Below the pieces are notes generated by a model. That model did not search any database. It saw only the letters and a program-made list of their open reading frames with translations, and was not told the DNA's origin. Of a DNA stretch of 64,000 nucleotides, positions 6,940-13,771 are shown one piece after another. Source of the stretch: Hyphomonas sediminis (GTDB lineage: Bacteria > Pseudomonadota > Alphaproteobacteria > Caulobacterales > Hyphomonadaceae); contig NZ_JAIEZP010000001.1 in assembly GCF_019679475.1 (NCBI RefSeq), positions 1,116,001 through 1,180,000 of the forward strand, read 5' to 3'. How positions within the stretch are numbered: the first letter of the stretch is position 1; each line of letters starts with the position of its first letter. Made by a program: the position numbers and the translations under genes.

Positions 6940-8648
6940 AGGCCTGCCAATCGCTTGCGGCACCCGTCGGCCGCTTCCGGCGAGAGGTCTTCAAAGATTT
7001 TCAGACGACGGACGGGCCGCGGCTCGGCGGCGATGGGTAGCCAGGTGATGTCGGCACTCGTTCCGGCCAGGCTTACGGTTGCAGTTTTCTCGGTCGGGTT
7101 AAGCCTGTCCTGGCTGGTTTCGGACCAGTTGGTGATGTGCATGCCATTGCGCAGGCCAGCCGCCCAGGCGGCACTGTTGCGTTTGACCCCCTGGATAATC
7201 CAGCCGGCGCGGCGCGTTGCTTCGAAATTGAAGCCGCGCTCCCAAACGGGTTTGGATTCCGTGATGATTACCCCGCAAGGGGCAAACGTGTCTTCCGCCA
7301 GCGGGATATCGTTGCCAGCTTCCGCCATTTGCTCAATGGCGCTGCGTGCATCCCATCCGCTTTCTTCAAGCAGAGCCGCCAGCAGGAGGTCCGTGGCCTG
7401 AGCATTTGGCGCTGCGCGGGAAGCGGCCTGCATGGCAAGCAGGATGTCGTCGAAATCCTTGTTGCCCTGTGTCCGCGCGCGTACCCCGGCGTCCAGCCAT
7501 GTCGCAATCAGCATGCCGCGCTGATAGGGAAGGTCGCCGATCTCGGGGGTGGTCCAGAAGTCACGGATGATCGCCGTGTTGGGGGCATTGCGATAATCTG
7601 ACAGGTCGTAAGCAGACAGTGACCGGTTGAATCCTTCTGCAAATCGCTCCGGCGACCAGTGCCCACCGCGCGCGAGTGTGCGAAAGGTTGTCCAGTCCGT
7701 GAAGCCTTCAGACAGCCAATAGGCGCCCGCGTCGTTCTCTTCAGGCATACGGCCGATGCGGCCAGGCACCCAGCTGTGAATCATTTCATGCGCGATAACG
7801 GGCAAGCCGGTATCAAGGTCCATATTCTGCGAGACGAAAAGGGCGAAGGCGTCGCCAAGCCCCGTGCCGCCAATAGACATGGCGCGCGGGCCCATATCGG
7901 ATGCAATGACCGTCACAAGGAAGGGTTCGTCCTCGGTCTGCCAGTAGGCGCGCTGATCGGCCGAGATGTGGACGAATGAGGATTTCCATTCTTCGTCGGT
8001 GATGTGGTCCAGCTTTCCGGTGAGGGCGAGGCGGCCACCATTGCCTGCGTCGATGATGCGGATGCCGCCGCCGAACAGAACGCTGGAATGCAGGTCTCCG
8101 AGATCCATGGCGCGGCCATGGGTGCCATGCTCAAGATCGGAAACGAAGGGTATGCCGCTCTGGCTGAAGGCGGTGAGATCCATCCTGACCGGTGTGTCAT
8201 CGGGGAGGTGTTCCGGGCGGATGAGCACCGTGTGGCCGAGAAGGAAAAAGTAGTCGGAAGAGAATCGCGGTCGGTAATCGTTTCCGCGTCCTTGCTTGCT
8301 GTCGGGCGGGCCTTTACCCGCGCTGGGCACTTTCCAGTGAAGGGTGATCTGCGCGCCGGGCGCGTGATGAAGGATCAGCCCGGCGGGGGAGGAGGCGGGC
8401 AGGATTTCCCCGCCCTCCGCCGTGATAGCATCGAGGCCGAGATAGAGCTGAGCTTCGCCGCCCCACCTGTCGGGCAGGCTGAGGGCGGTTTCGCCATCTT
8501 CATCGCCAGGAAAGGTGAGGGTCAGGTCCAGCCCGGTGACCGCGCCGGACGAGAGTTGCGGCGCGATTTGCCACAAAACAGTTTCGCCGCGAGCGATTCC
8601 CGGAAGGAATGCGATCGCGGCGAACAGAAGAAGAGCCCTGAAAGTCAT
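6936..8648 (-). CDS. Secreted M61-like metallopeptidase with PDZ-like tail
   Basis: This 570-residue protein has a signal peptide (about residues 1-21, ending IARGE). The zinc motif HEMIH is at 287-291, with a downstream Glu in YWLSEGFTDW near residue 314. This gluzincin spacing matches M61 glycyl aminopeptidase-like enzymes. The C-terminal 80 residues (GWIIQGVKRNSAAWAAGLRNG) read as a PDZ-like fold, also typical of M61. It should act in the periplasm or outside the cell; the substrate is unknown. The gene follows rpsU on the same strand after 71 bases that contain nested inverted repeats. A GGCGGGA lies just before the ATG. Confidence 0.8.
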   Translation of the reverse strand: MTFRALLLFAAIAFLPGIARGETVLWQIAPQLSSGAVTGLDLTLTFPGDEDGETALSLPDRWGGEAQLYLGLDAITAEGGEILPASSPAGLILHHAPGAQITLHWKVPSAGKGPPDSKQGRGNDYRPRFSSDYFFLLGHTVLIRPEHLPDDTPVRMDLTAFSQSGIPFVSDLEHGTHGRAMDLGDLHSSVLFGGGIRIIDAGNGGRLALTGKLDHITDEEWKSSFVHISADQRAYWQTEDEPFLVTVIASDMGPRAMSIGGTGLGDAFALFVSQNMDLDTGLPVIAHEMIHSWVPGRIGRMPEENDAGAYWLSEGFTDWTTFRTLARGGHWSPERFAEGFNRSLSAYDLSDYRNAPNTAIIRDFWTTPEIGDLPYQRGMLIATWLDAGVRARTQGNKDFDDILLAMQAASRAAPNAQATDLLLAALLEESGWDARSAIEQMAEAGNDIPLAEDTFAPCGVIITESKPVWERGFNFEATRRAGWIIQGVKRNSAAWAAGLRNGMHITNWSETSQDRLNPTEKTATVSLAGTSADITWLPIAAEPRPVRRLKIFEDLSPEAADGCRKRLAGL

Positions 8649-8650
8649 AA

Positions 8651-8700
8651 ATCCCGCCTTTTCAAACCGTACGCTTTTTATAAAAGCGCAGGGCGGGAAT
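8651..8700. repeat. Nested inverted repeats between rpsU and the M61-like gene
   Basis: An inner perfect hairpin CGCTTTT/AAAAGCG (8672-8688) lies inside outer arms ATCCCGCC (8651-8658) and GGCGGGAAT (8692-8700). Read on the minus strand, the distal outer arm GGCGGGAT is also the likely ribosome site of the M61-like gene, so folding could hide it. Alternatively the structure ends or trims the rpsU transcript. No long T-run supports simple intrinsic termination. Confidence 0.4.
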
Positions 8701-8719
8701 GACTACAAGTGTAATCTTA

Positions 8720-8929
8720 TTAAACGATGCCTTCGCGCTGAGCGCGCTTGCGAGCAAGTTTGCGGGCACGGCGCACGGCTTCAGCGCGCTGGCGGGCTTT
8801 CTTCTCGGAGGGCTTCTCGAAGTGCTGACGGGCCTTCATTTCCCGGAACAGGCCTTCGCGCTGCATCTTCTTCTTCAGAGCGCGCAGGGCTTGTTCAACG
8901 TTGTTATCGCGGACGACGATCTGTACTAT
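8720..8929 (-). CDS. rpsU: 30S ribosomal protein S21, apparent AUA start
   Basis: The minus strand encodes 69 residues that match S21 throughout: [20 protein letters not shown], then [11 protein letters not shown], the [20 protein letters not shown] block and a basic C-terminus. S21 binds the 30S platform and helps initiation. The codon where homologues begin with Met is ATA (8927-8929). No in-frame ATG, GTG or TTG lies between it and conserved sequence; the first in-frame Met is residue 22, inside the conserved core. GGAGAAG is positioned properly upstream of the ATA. Either translation starts at AUA, a rare IF3-sensitive start, or one base is wrong. A 12-codon ATG frame overlaps the start out of frame. 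COQ9 is divergent. Confidence 0.85.
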   Translation of the reverse strand: MVQIVVRDNNVEQALRALKKKMQREGLFREMKARQHFEKPSEKKARQRAEAVRRARKLARKRAQREGIV

Positions 8930-9064
8930 GGGACTTCTCCATCGGGTTCTTTCGGGCGCCAGGCACCCTGGAATTCGTTAATTACGGGCCTGACAGCCTA
9001 AGAAGCGGCGCCTATATCACGGGGAAATGCCTTTAGCCAAGCCCCTCGCGCCGGGATTCGACAC

Positions 9065-9682
9065 ATGACGACACCGCCTTCCGTTCTGCTTCGCCGCCGT
9101 TGGCTGGAAGCCCTCCTGCCGGAGGTCGTTTTTGAGGGGTGGAGCGAGGTTGCGGCCGTAGCAGCAGCCGAAAAGGCCGGTTTGACCGAGGGCGAAAAAG
9201 CGCTTGCCGCGCCGCGGGGCGTGATCGACCTGATCGATGGCTTTTTCGACGAGGCAGAGACTGCGGCCAAGGCGGCTCTTGAAGGGGAAGATTTTGAGGG
9301 TCTGCGCGTGCCTGAAAAGGTGAAATGCGGCGTCCTCGCCTGGCTCGAAGCGCTCGAGCCGCACCGGGAAGCTGTTCGGCGGGCCGCGAGCCGCGGCTTC
9401 CTGCCCTGGGGCGCGGGGCCTGCATTGCAGCGCAGCTGGAAAGTTGCCGACATGGTCTGGACAGCGGCAGGTGATGCCTCGGAAGATTATAACCGCTTCT
9501 CCAAGCGAGGCCTGCTCGCCAGCGTCATTCCCGCCATCGTGCTGCACTGGGCCGATAATCCGTCAGCGGAAGACCTTGAGTCGTTTATTGATCGTCGTCT
9601 TTCACATGCGTCCGGACTCGGACGAACCGCCGGGCGATTCGTTAAACCGTTCCTTGACCGGCTGCCACAAAAGCACGCGTAA
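9065..9682 (+). CDS. COQ9 family protein (ubiquinone biosynthesis)
   Basis: This 205-residue helical protein matches COQ9. The C-terminal signature reads DYNRFSKRGLLASVIPAIVLHW (about residues 141-162), followed by an amphipathic end (FIDRRLSHASGLGR). COQ9 binds isoprenoid lipids and presents ubiquinone precursors to COQ7. The N-terminal half resembles a TetR fold without obvious DNA contacts. It is divergent from rpsU across 135 bases, an arrangement I recall from other alphaproteobacteria. No terminator is obvious after the stop. Confidence 0.85.
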   Translation: MTTPPSVLLRRRWLEALLPEVVFEGWSEVAAVAAAEKAGLTEGEKALAAPRGVIDLIDGFFDEAETAAKAALEGEDFEGLRVPEKVKCGVLAWLEALEPHREAVRRAASRGFLPWGAGPALQRSWKVADMVWTAAGDASEDYNRFSKRGLLASVIPAIVLHWADNPSAEDLESFIDRRLSHASGLGRTAGRFVKPFLDRLPQKHA

Positions 9683-9731
9683 GCGTGCCGCCACGACCCA
9701 AGTTAAAAGTCTTTATTTTCAGGGGAGTAAG

Positions 9732-9818
9732 GTGTCGGACGGTGGCTCTACAAACACCCCAGGGGGCTGGGGGGGCTGATGGGTCCGGGGCGCTTGTCAA
9801 CGTCCTCCGTCCGACAAG
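9732..9818 (+). other. Structured leader: perfect stem, G-quadruplex motif and 15-codon ORF
   Basis: The 267-base gap between COQ9 and DUF2794 holds a compact folded element. GTCGGACGG (9734-9742) pairs perfectly with CCGTCCGAC (9807-9815), and two more G-C pairs lie beyond a T-T mismatch. The loop carries four G-runs (9762-9766, 9769-9775, 9781-9783, 9787-9790) with loops of 2, 5 and 3 bases, a canonical G-quadruplex pattern. CTTGTC (9793-9798) with GACAAG (9813-9818) gives a competing hairpin. A GTG frame at 9732, behind AGGGGAG, encodes VSDGGSTNTPGGWGG. A riboregulator or leader peptide is possible; no known RNA family was recognised. Confidence 0.4.
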
Positions 9819-9949
9819 GCCAAGATGGCTGCCCGATGCGGCGTGCACAAGGCCGAATTGCGGTGAAAAAGCGGAAGCGGGATTAATTCTGCGTAAGTTG
9901 CGCGAGGGGCTGGACGCGGCGCTCAAGCTGTGACGAAACTGTAATCGAT

Positions 9950-10285
9950 ATGACGGATTCTTTCCACAGGAAATCTGCGCCGGAGCCGGTGGTCGCCTTC
10001 CAGAAGGCCGAACTCCAGCCCATCTTGGATGTCTATGGTCGGCTCGTGATTGCGGGCGAGGCGCGCGACTACGCTATTGGTATGGATACCGATGTGGCGA
10101 CCTTCGCAATCTTCCGGCGGCACGCTGAAAGTCCAACCTGGCGAATCGAGAAAGAGCCGGCATTGGCGAATCGGCAGGGGCAGTATGCGGTATACGGATC
10201 TGCCGGTCAGGTGTTGCGCCGGGGGCGAGAGCTGAAGCAGGTTTTGCGGGTGTTCGATACCCGCCGCTTCTCGATTGTGCGTTAG
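9950..10285 (+). CDS. DUF2794 family protein
   Basis: This 111-residue protein matches DUF2794, an alphaproteobacterial family of unknown function. The family core reads LQPILDVYGRLVIAGEARDY (about residues 22-41), then FAIFRRHAESPTWRIEK and the C-terminal LKQVLRVFDTRR. It is a small soluble protein with no signal peptide. The ATG at 9950 has no strong ribosome site, and the frame stays open about 60 bases upstream, so the start is uncertain. The folded element at 9732-9818 lies just upstream and may control it. Confidence 0.85.
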   Translation: MTDSFHRKSAPEPVVAFQKAELQPILDVYGRLVIAGEARDYAIGMDTDVATFAIFRRHAESPTWRIEKEPALANRQGQYAVYGSAGQVLRRGRELKQVLRVFDTRRFSIVR

Positions 10286-10387
10286 CGCAGTCCCCACCTT
10301 TTCCACAGCCTGTTCACACCCTCTGAAGCGGGAATTGGTTAACTCTGCGGTATCCAATTAACTCTTTGTTTACTAAAAACTTCTTGC

Positions 10388-10438
10388 GAACCAAAATGGA
10401 ACATTATAGGAACAACTCATTGGGAACGGAGCAGGAAC
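10388..10438 (+). promoter_or_regulatory. Array of five GAAC half-sites (LexA-type operators)
   Basis: Five GAAC tetramers start at 10388, 10399, 10410, 10424 and 10435. Steps are 11, 11, 14 and 11 bases, giving three GAAC-N7-GAAC elements: 10388-10402, 10399-10413 and 10424-10438. The alphaproteobacterial LexA site is the direct repeat GTTC-N7-GTTC, whose reverse complement is GAAC-N7-GAAC. The last box ends at the base before the ATG at 10439 and contains the GGAG ribosome site. LexA bound here should block both transcription and access to the start. The match is by pattern; binding is inferred. Confidence 0.75.
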
Positions 10439-10780
10439 ATGTTCGGTCAAGTGAGCTTTCGCGGTAGGTCTGGTAAAGCGTGGAAATTCCAGCGGACGGC
10501 GGCAGATGCCCCTTGGGCACGTAGTGCTGGCGTTGTTATCTTTGCGGCGCAGGATGCCTGTGGCTGGCGTGTTTACCGGGTCATGGAACTGACCGGGCGT
10601 CCGCACGACATCCAGCCCATCTGGGCCTTGGCCGAAGCCGAGCGCTATGGTGCCAATGCGGTCTTCCTGGCGATGGAATTTGACGGCGCGGCGCGTAAGT
10701 CGATGGTGGCAGATCTGGAGGCCGGTTTCATGCCGGTGTGCCGCGCTCCGCAGGAACCAGCCGTGCGCCTGGCAGCTTGA
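10439..10780 (+). CDS. Small hypothetical protein, probably LexA/SOS controlled
   Basis: This 113-residue protein is not one I recognise. It has no signal peptide or membrane helix and reads as alpha/beta with Trp-rich segments (KAWKFQRTAADAPW, CGWRVYRVME, PIWALAEAERYG). It holds two Cys (residues 40 and 100) and no known catalytic motif. GGAG (10428-10431) precedes the ATG at good spacing. Five GAAC half-sites directly upstream suggest SOS induction by DNA damage. Small SOS proteins in Caulobacter, such as SidA and DidA, block division, but no similarity or membrane helix supports that role here. A DUF885 gene converges 43 bases downstream. Confidence 0.75.
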   Translation: MFGQVSFRGRSGKAWKFQRTAADAPWARSAGVVIFAAQDACGWRVYRVMELTGRPHDIQPIWALAEAERYGANAVFLAMEFDGAARKSMVADLEAGFMPVCRAPQEPAVRLAA

Positions 10781-10823
10781 ACACATTCTCTCCCGCCGGG
10801 GGTATGCCGCGCAGGGCGGAGGC

Positions 10824-12707
10824 TTAGTTCTCCACCTGCGCGGTGTACCAACGGGTGACATCATCTTCGACCATTCTGAGTGGGCGTGGGCCGCCCGTCA
10901 GGATGATGCGGTGAAACGCCTTGGCGTCGAATCTCGGGCCAAGTACGCGGATTGCGCGCTCCCTCAAGTCCAGAATCCGTTCGCGGCCTAGCCAGTAGGC
11001 GGCCGCGTATCCCGGCCGCACGGTGTAGCGGTCAACTTCATCGGCGCATTCTTCCGTGCTGAGGCCTGTAGTCTCTGTGAGATAGGCAATTGCTTGGTCG
11101 CGGGTCCAGCGCTCGCTGTGGATGCCGGTATCAACGACGAGACGGGCCGCCGCGAGCAGCGTAGACTGGAGATAGCCTATCCGGCTCAGGGGATCTTCTG
11201 AATACAGACCAAACTCGTCCGCGATCGTTTCTGCATAGGCGGCCCAGCCTTCGCCGTAAGCCGCGTTCCAGATCAACTGGCGGGCGAGGGGGAGGTTTCC
11301 TTCTGTGTGGGCGACACTGCCTTCGAGGTGGCGGCCGGGCACAAGCTCGTGAAACGCAGTCGCCGCGAGAGAGAAATCCGGCCAGTCGGCCATGCGGGTT
11401 AGATTGATTTCAATACGGGCCGGTGCAGTTTCATCCAGCGCCTGGGGCAGATAGGTCGTCGCCGGAAGGTAGCCCGCGAAAGCCGGCGGAACGGCGCGTA
11501 CGCCTGCCGGTTCGGGGGCAGCAAAGTCGAACTCTTCGGACAGGACCGCCCTTGCGCGGTCGGCATGTGTGATAAGCTGGCCAATCAGGGCGGCGCGGCC
11601 TTCTTCCGTGTCAGGATAGATTTGTTCCGGTTGCGCGGCGAGAAAGGCAAGGCGCTCTCCGACGCTGCCGCTGGTCAAGCCCAGCGCCGCAAGGGCTTTG
11701 TCGGTTTCTGACAGGAGCGCTGTGACTTCGCGCTTGCCCCGTTCATGCAGGCCGGCGGGAGATGCGTCATCGCCGGTATAGGCTTTGAGAGCGGCGGCGT
11801 AGTAGGCCGATCCCTCCGGCAGCTGCCAGACGCCAGGCAGTTCGGGGGCTGTATTGGCAAGCTTGTTCACGCTCTCGGCAAAGGCCTGATAGGCGGGCTG
11901 CACATTACTTGCGGCGATGCGGCGGACATCTGCGATCAGCCTCGCGCGCTCGTCTTCGTCTAGGCCATCAATGCCCGCCACAAGATTTTCGAATGTAACG
12001 ACGGGGGGGCTCAGGTCTGACGGTGCAGCTGCGGCTGCTGATGCCAGTTCAAACATTCGACGCAGAACCGGAGCAGGCGGCACGGCGCCGGCCTGCGCGT
12101 CGGCTTCCAAACGCCGCCGGTCATCCTCGATAGCGTCTGCGAATTGGGCCATTCGGTCTGCAAAGTCGCGCGCGTCTGCCGGCGTTCGCAGCGGGTGATA
12201 ACGGGCCAGCAGATCGGGCACTTCGAGATAGGCGCCCCGTGTATGGTCGGCGACATAGGGATAGGAGGCCGTCAGGTTCGAGGTGCCGTGGCCAGCCATG
12301 AAAAGCGTTTCAGCCATCTCGTGGGCCGTGATGACCGTGTCGAGGTCACGCGCGAGAGCGCTGCCGCGAGCCGGGCGTGTGACGCGTATAAGCAGATCGC
12401 GCGTTTCCAGCCTTGAAAGGCGAGTACGCTCGTACGCGGCCTGGGAGCGATCGGTCAGATAGCGGTTGTAGGGAAATCCCGCTGCCTCGGGCGGAATTCC
12501 AAGGCGCGTTCCCAGTTCGGGATCGCGGGTCAGCTCATTCTGGGCAACAGTTGTCAGCGTCCGCTCTATCTCTCGTGCGACGCGGCGAGGCGTGCCTTCC
12601 GGATCGGCGCGCGGCGTGCAGGCAACAGGCAGGACAGCAAAAATCAAGGCTGCACAAAGTCCAGCCGGGAACAGTTGGGCAGTTCTGCGTCTGTTTACGG
12701 CTGGCAT
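10824..12707 (-). CDS. DUF885 family lipoprotein (predicted metallopeptidase-like)
   Basis: This 627-residue protein starts with an N-terminal hydrophobic segment ending LPVAC (Cys 30), a plausible lipobox, so it is probably a membrane-anchored periplasmic protein. DUF885 features are the HELVPGRHLE motif (453-462), where homologues read HExxPGHHLQ, and the C-terminal region around YTVRPGYAAAYWLGRERI. The motif resembles an HExxH zinc site with the second His shifted or replaced (HELVP...RH), so catalysis is uncertain. Its upstream region is shared with the divergent sapC-like gene. No good ribosome site is visible. Confidence 0.82.
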   Translation of the reverse strand: MPAVNRRRTAQLFPAGLCAALIFAVLPVACTPRADPEGTPRRVAREIERTLTTVAQNELTRDPELGTRLGIPPEAAGFPYNRYLTDRSQAAYERTRLSRLETRDLLIRVTRPARGSALARDLDTVITAHEMAETLFMAGHGTSNLTASYPYVADHTRGAYLEVPDLLARYHPLRTPADARDFADRMAQFADAIEDDRRRLEADAQAGAVPPAPVLRRMFELASAAAAAPSDLSPPVVTFENLVAGIDGLDEDERARLIADVRRIAASNVQPAYQAFAESVNKLANTAPELPGVWQLPEGSAYYAAALKAYTGDDASPAGLHERGKREVTALLSETDKALAALGLTSGSVGERLAFLAAQPEQIYPDTEEGRAALIGQLITHADRARAVLSEEFDFAAPEPAGVRAVPPAFAGYLPATTYLPQALDETAPARIEINLTRMADWPDFSLAATAFHELVPGRHLEGSVAHTEGNLPLARQLIWNAAYGEGWAAYAETIADEFGLYSEDPLSRIGYLQSTLLAAARLVVDTGIHSERWTRDQAIAYLTETTGLSTEECADEVDRYTVRPGYAAAYWLGRERILDLRERAIRVLGPRFDAKAFHRIILTGGPRPLRMVEDDVTRWYTAQVEN

Positions 12708-12813
12708 GACACTTATATTACTCGGTTTTCACTGCAATTGAGCCTGTTTCGGGTGTTGTGGCCATAGTTTATTTCCGTTACTTCTCCGGCAAAATTTCGA
12801 GGAGCCACTTAAC

Positions 12814-13602
12814 GTGACAACGCCTATTCAGACTGGCGGCCAAACCGCACTTTCCGGTCAAGTTCTGTTCTACAAGAACCCGCAACCGCTCTCGGCCGAA
12901 GAACACGGCGGTCTCGGCGTAAAACAGATCCCGCAGCCGTTCAGCTTCCTGCGTGAAGCGCACGCTGTTCCGGTGACGGTTACCGAGTTCGGCATCGCTG
13001 GCGCTTCCTACCCGGTGATCTTTGTGGGCGAAGACCGCACACCGGTTGCCGTCATGGGTGTTCGCCAGGGGCAGAACCTCTATGTGAACGAGCAGGGTAT
13101 GGTCCTTGAAGACTATTACATCCCGGCTTTTGTTCGCCGTTACCCGTTCGTCTTTGCCGCTGACGAAGGGTCCGATCGTCTGCTGTTGTGCGTCGACCGC
13201 GCTGCGCCAATGGTTTCCAACCAGCCGGAGGTGCCGTTCTTCCAAAACGGCCAACCGACCCAGTTCACCAGCGATGCTATCGAGTTCTGCAAAGAGTTCG
13301 AGCGTCAACGCCGTGCCACGATGGAATTCGTGAAGCTCATTCGGGACATGGACCTGTTCGAGCAGAAGTCGGTGACCTTCCAGCCGCGTGATCAGCAGGG
13401 CAATAATACGGGTCCAGTGCAGAAAGTGGCAGACTACTGGGCAATTTCCGAAGAGCGCCTCAGCGCGCTGGATCCGGAGAAGTTCCTCGAGTTGCGCAAC
13501 AATGGCGCCCTTGGCGCCTGTTATGCCCACCTCGTCTCGCTGCTCAACTGGTCGAAAGTGGTCAACCGCGCTGTGCGGACGCCGCCGGTCGGCGAAGCCT
13601 GA
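12814..13602 (+). CDS. SapC family protein
   Basis: This 262-residue protein matches the SapC family. Conserved segments are FYKNPQPLSAEEHGGL near the N-terminus, YPVIFVGED, YIPAFVRRYPFVFA (about residues 105-118) and LCVDRAAPMV. SapC was linked to S-layer export in Campylobacter, but homologues in Caulobacterales lie in varied contexts and the role is open. There is no signal peptide. The start is a GTG at 12814 with GAGGAG ten bases upstream. A strong terminator follows, so it is probably a single-gene transcript with its promoter in the 106-base divergent region. Confidence 0.88.
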   Translation: MTTPIQTGGQTALSGQVLFYKNPQPLSAEEHGGLGVKQIPQPFSFLREAHAVPVTVTEFGIAGASYPVIFVGEDRTPVAVMGVRQGQNLYVNEQGMVLEDYYIPAFVRRYPFVFAADEGSDRLLLCVDRAAPMVSNQPEVPFFQNGQPTQFTSDAIEFCKEFERQRRATMEFVKLIRDMDLFEQKSVTFQPRDQQGNNTGPVQKVADYWAISEERLSALDPEKFLELRNNGALGACYAHLVSLLNWSKVVNRAVRTPPVGEA

Positions 13603-13628
13603 GCTAAGCGGCTGTCAGCAAGACCATG

Positions 13629-13660
13629 CGGCCCTCCCTGTCCGGGAGGGCCGTTTGTTT
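13629..13660 (+). terminator. Intrinsic terminator after sapC-like gene
   Basis: CGGCCCTCCC (13629-13638) pairs perfectly with GGGAGGGCCG (13644-13653) around a 5-base loop, followed by TTTGTTTTT. It lies 26 bases after the stop codon of the SapC family gene. Confidence 0.92.
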
Positions 13661-13771
13661 TTGCGGCAATACCCACCTCCGCGGCATCACGAACCGGCGA
13701 GCGGGGGTTTCCCGTCTGCCAGCAGCAGCGCATATGAAGCAGGACTTGTAATTCTGAAGGAGCGGTTGCGG

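Noticed and set aside
9732..9818. Possible tmRNA or SRP RNA because of GGGGCTGA and strong stem
   Set aside because: No T-loop GGTTCGA, no CCA, and no SRP GGTCAGG...GGAAGG motif are present.
9685..9933. 82-codon frame between COQ9 and DUF2794
   Set aside because: It has no ribosome site, no recognisable pattern and runs through the G-rich stem; the alternative short ORF is equally weak.
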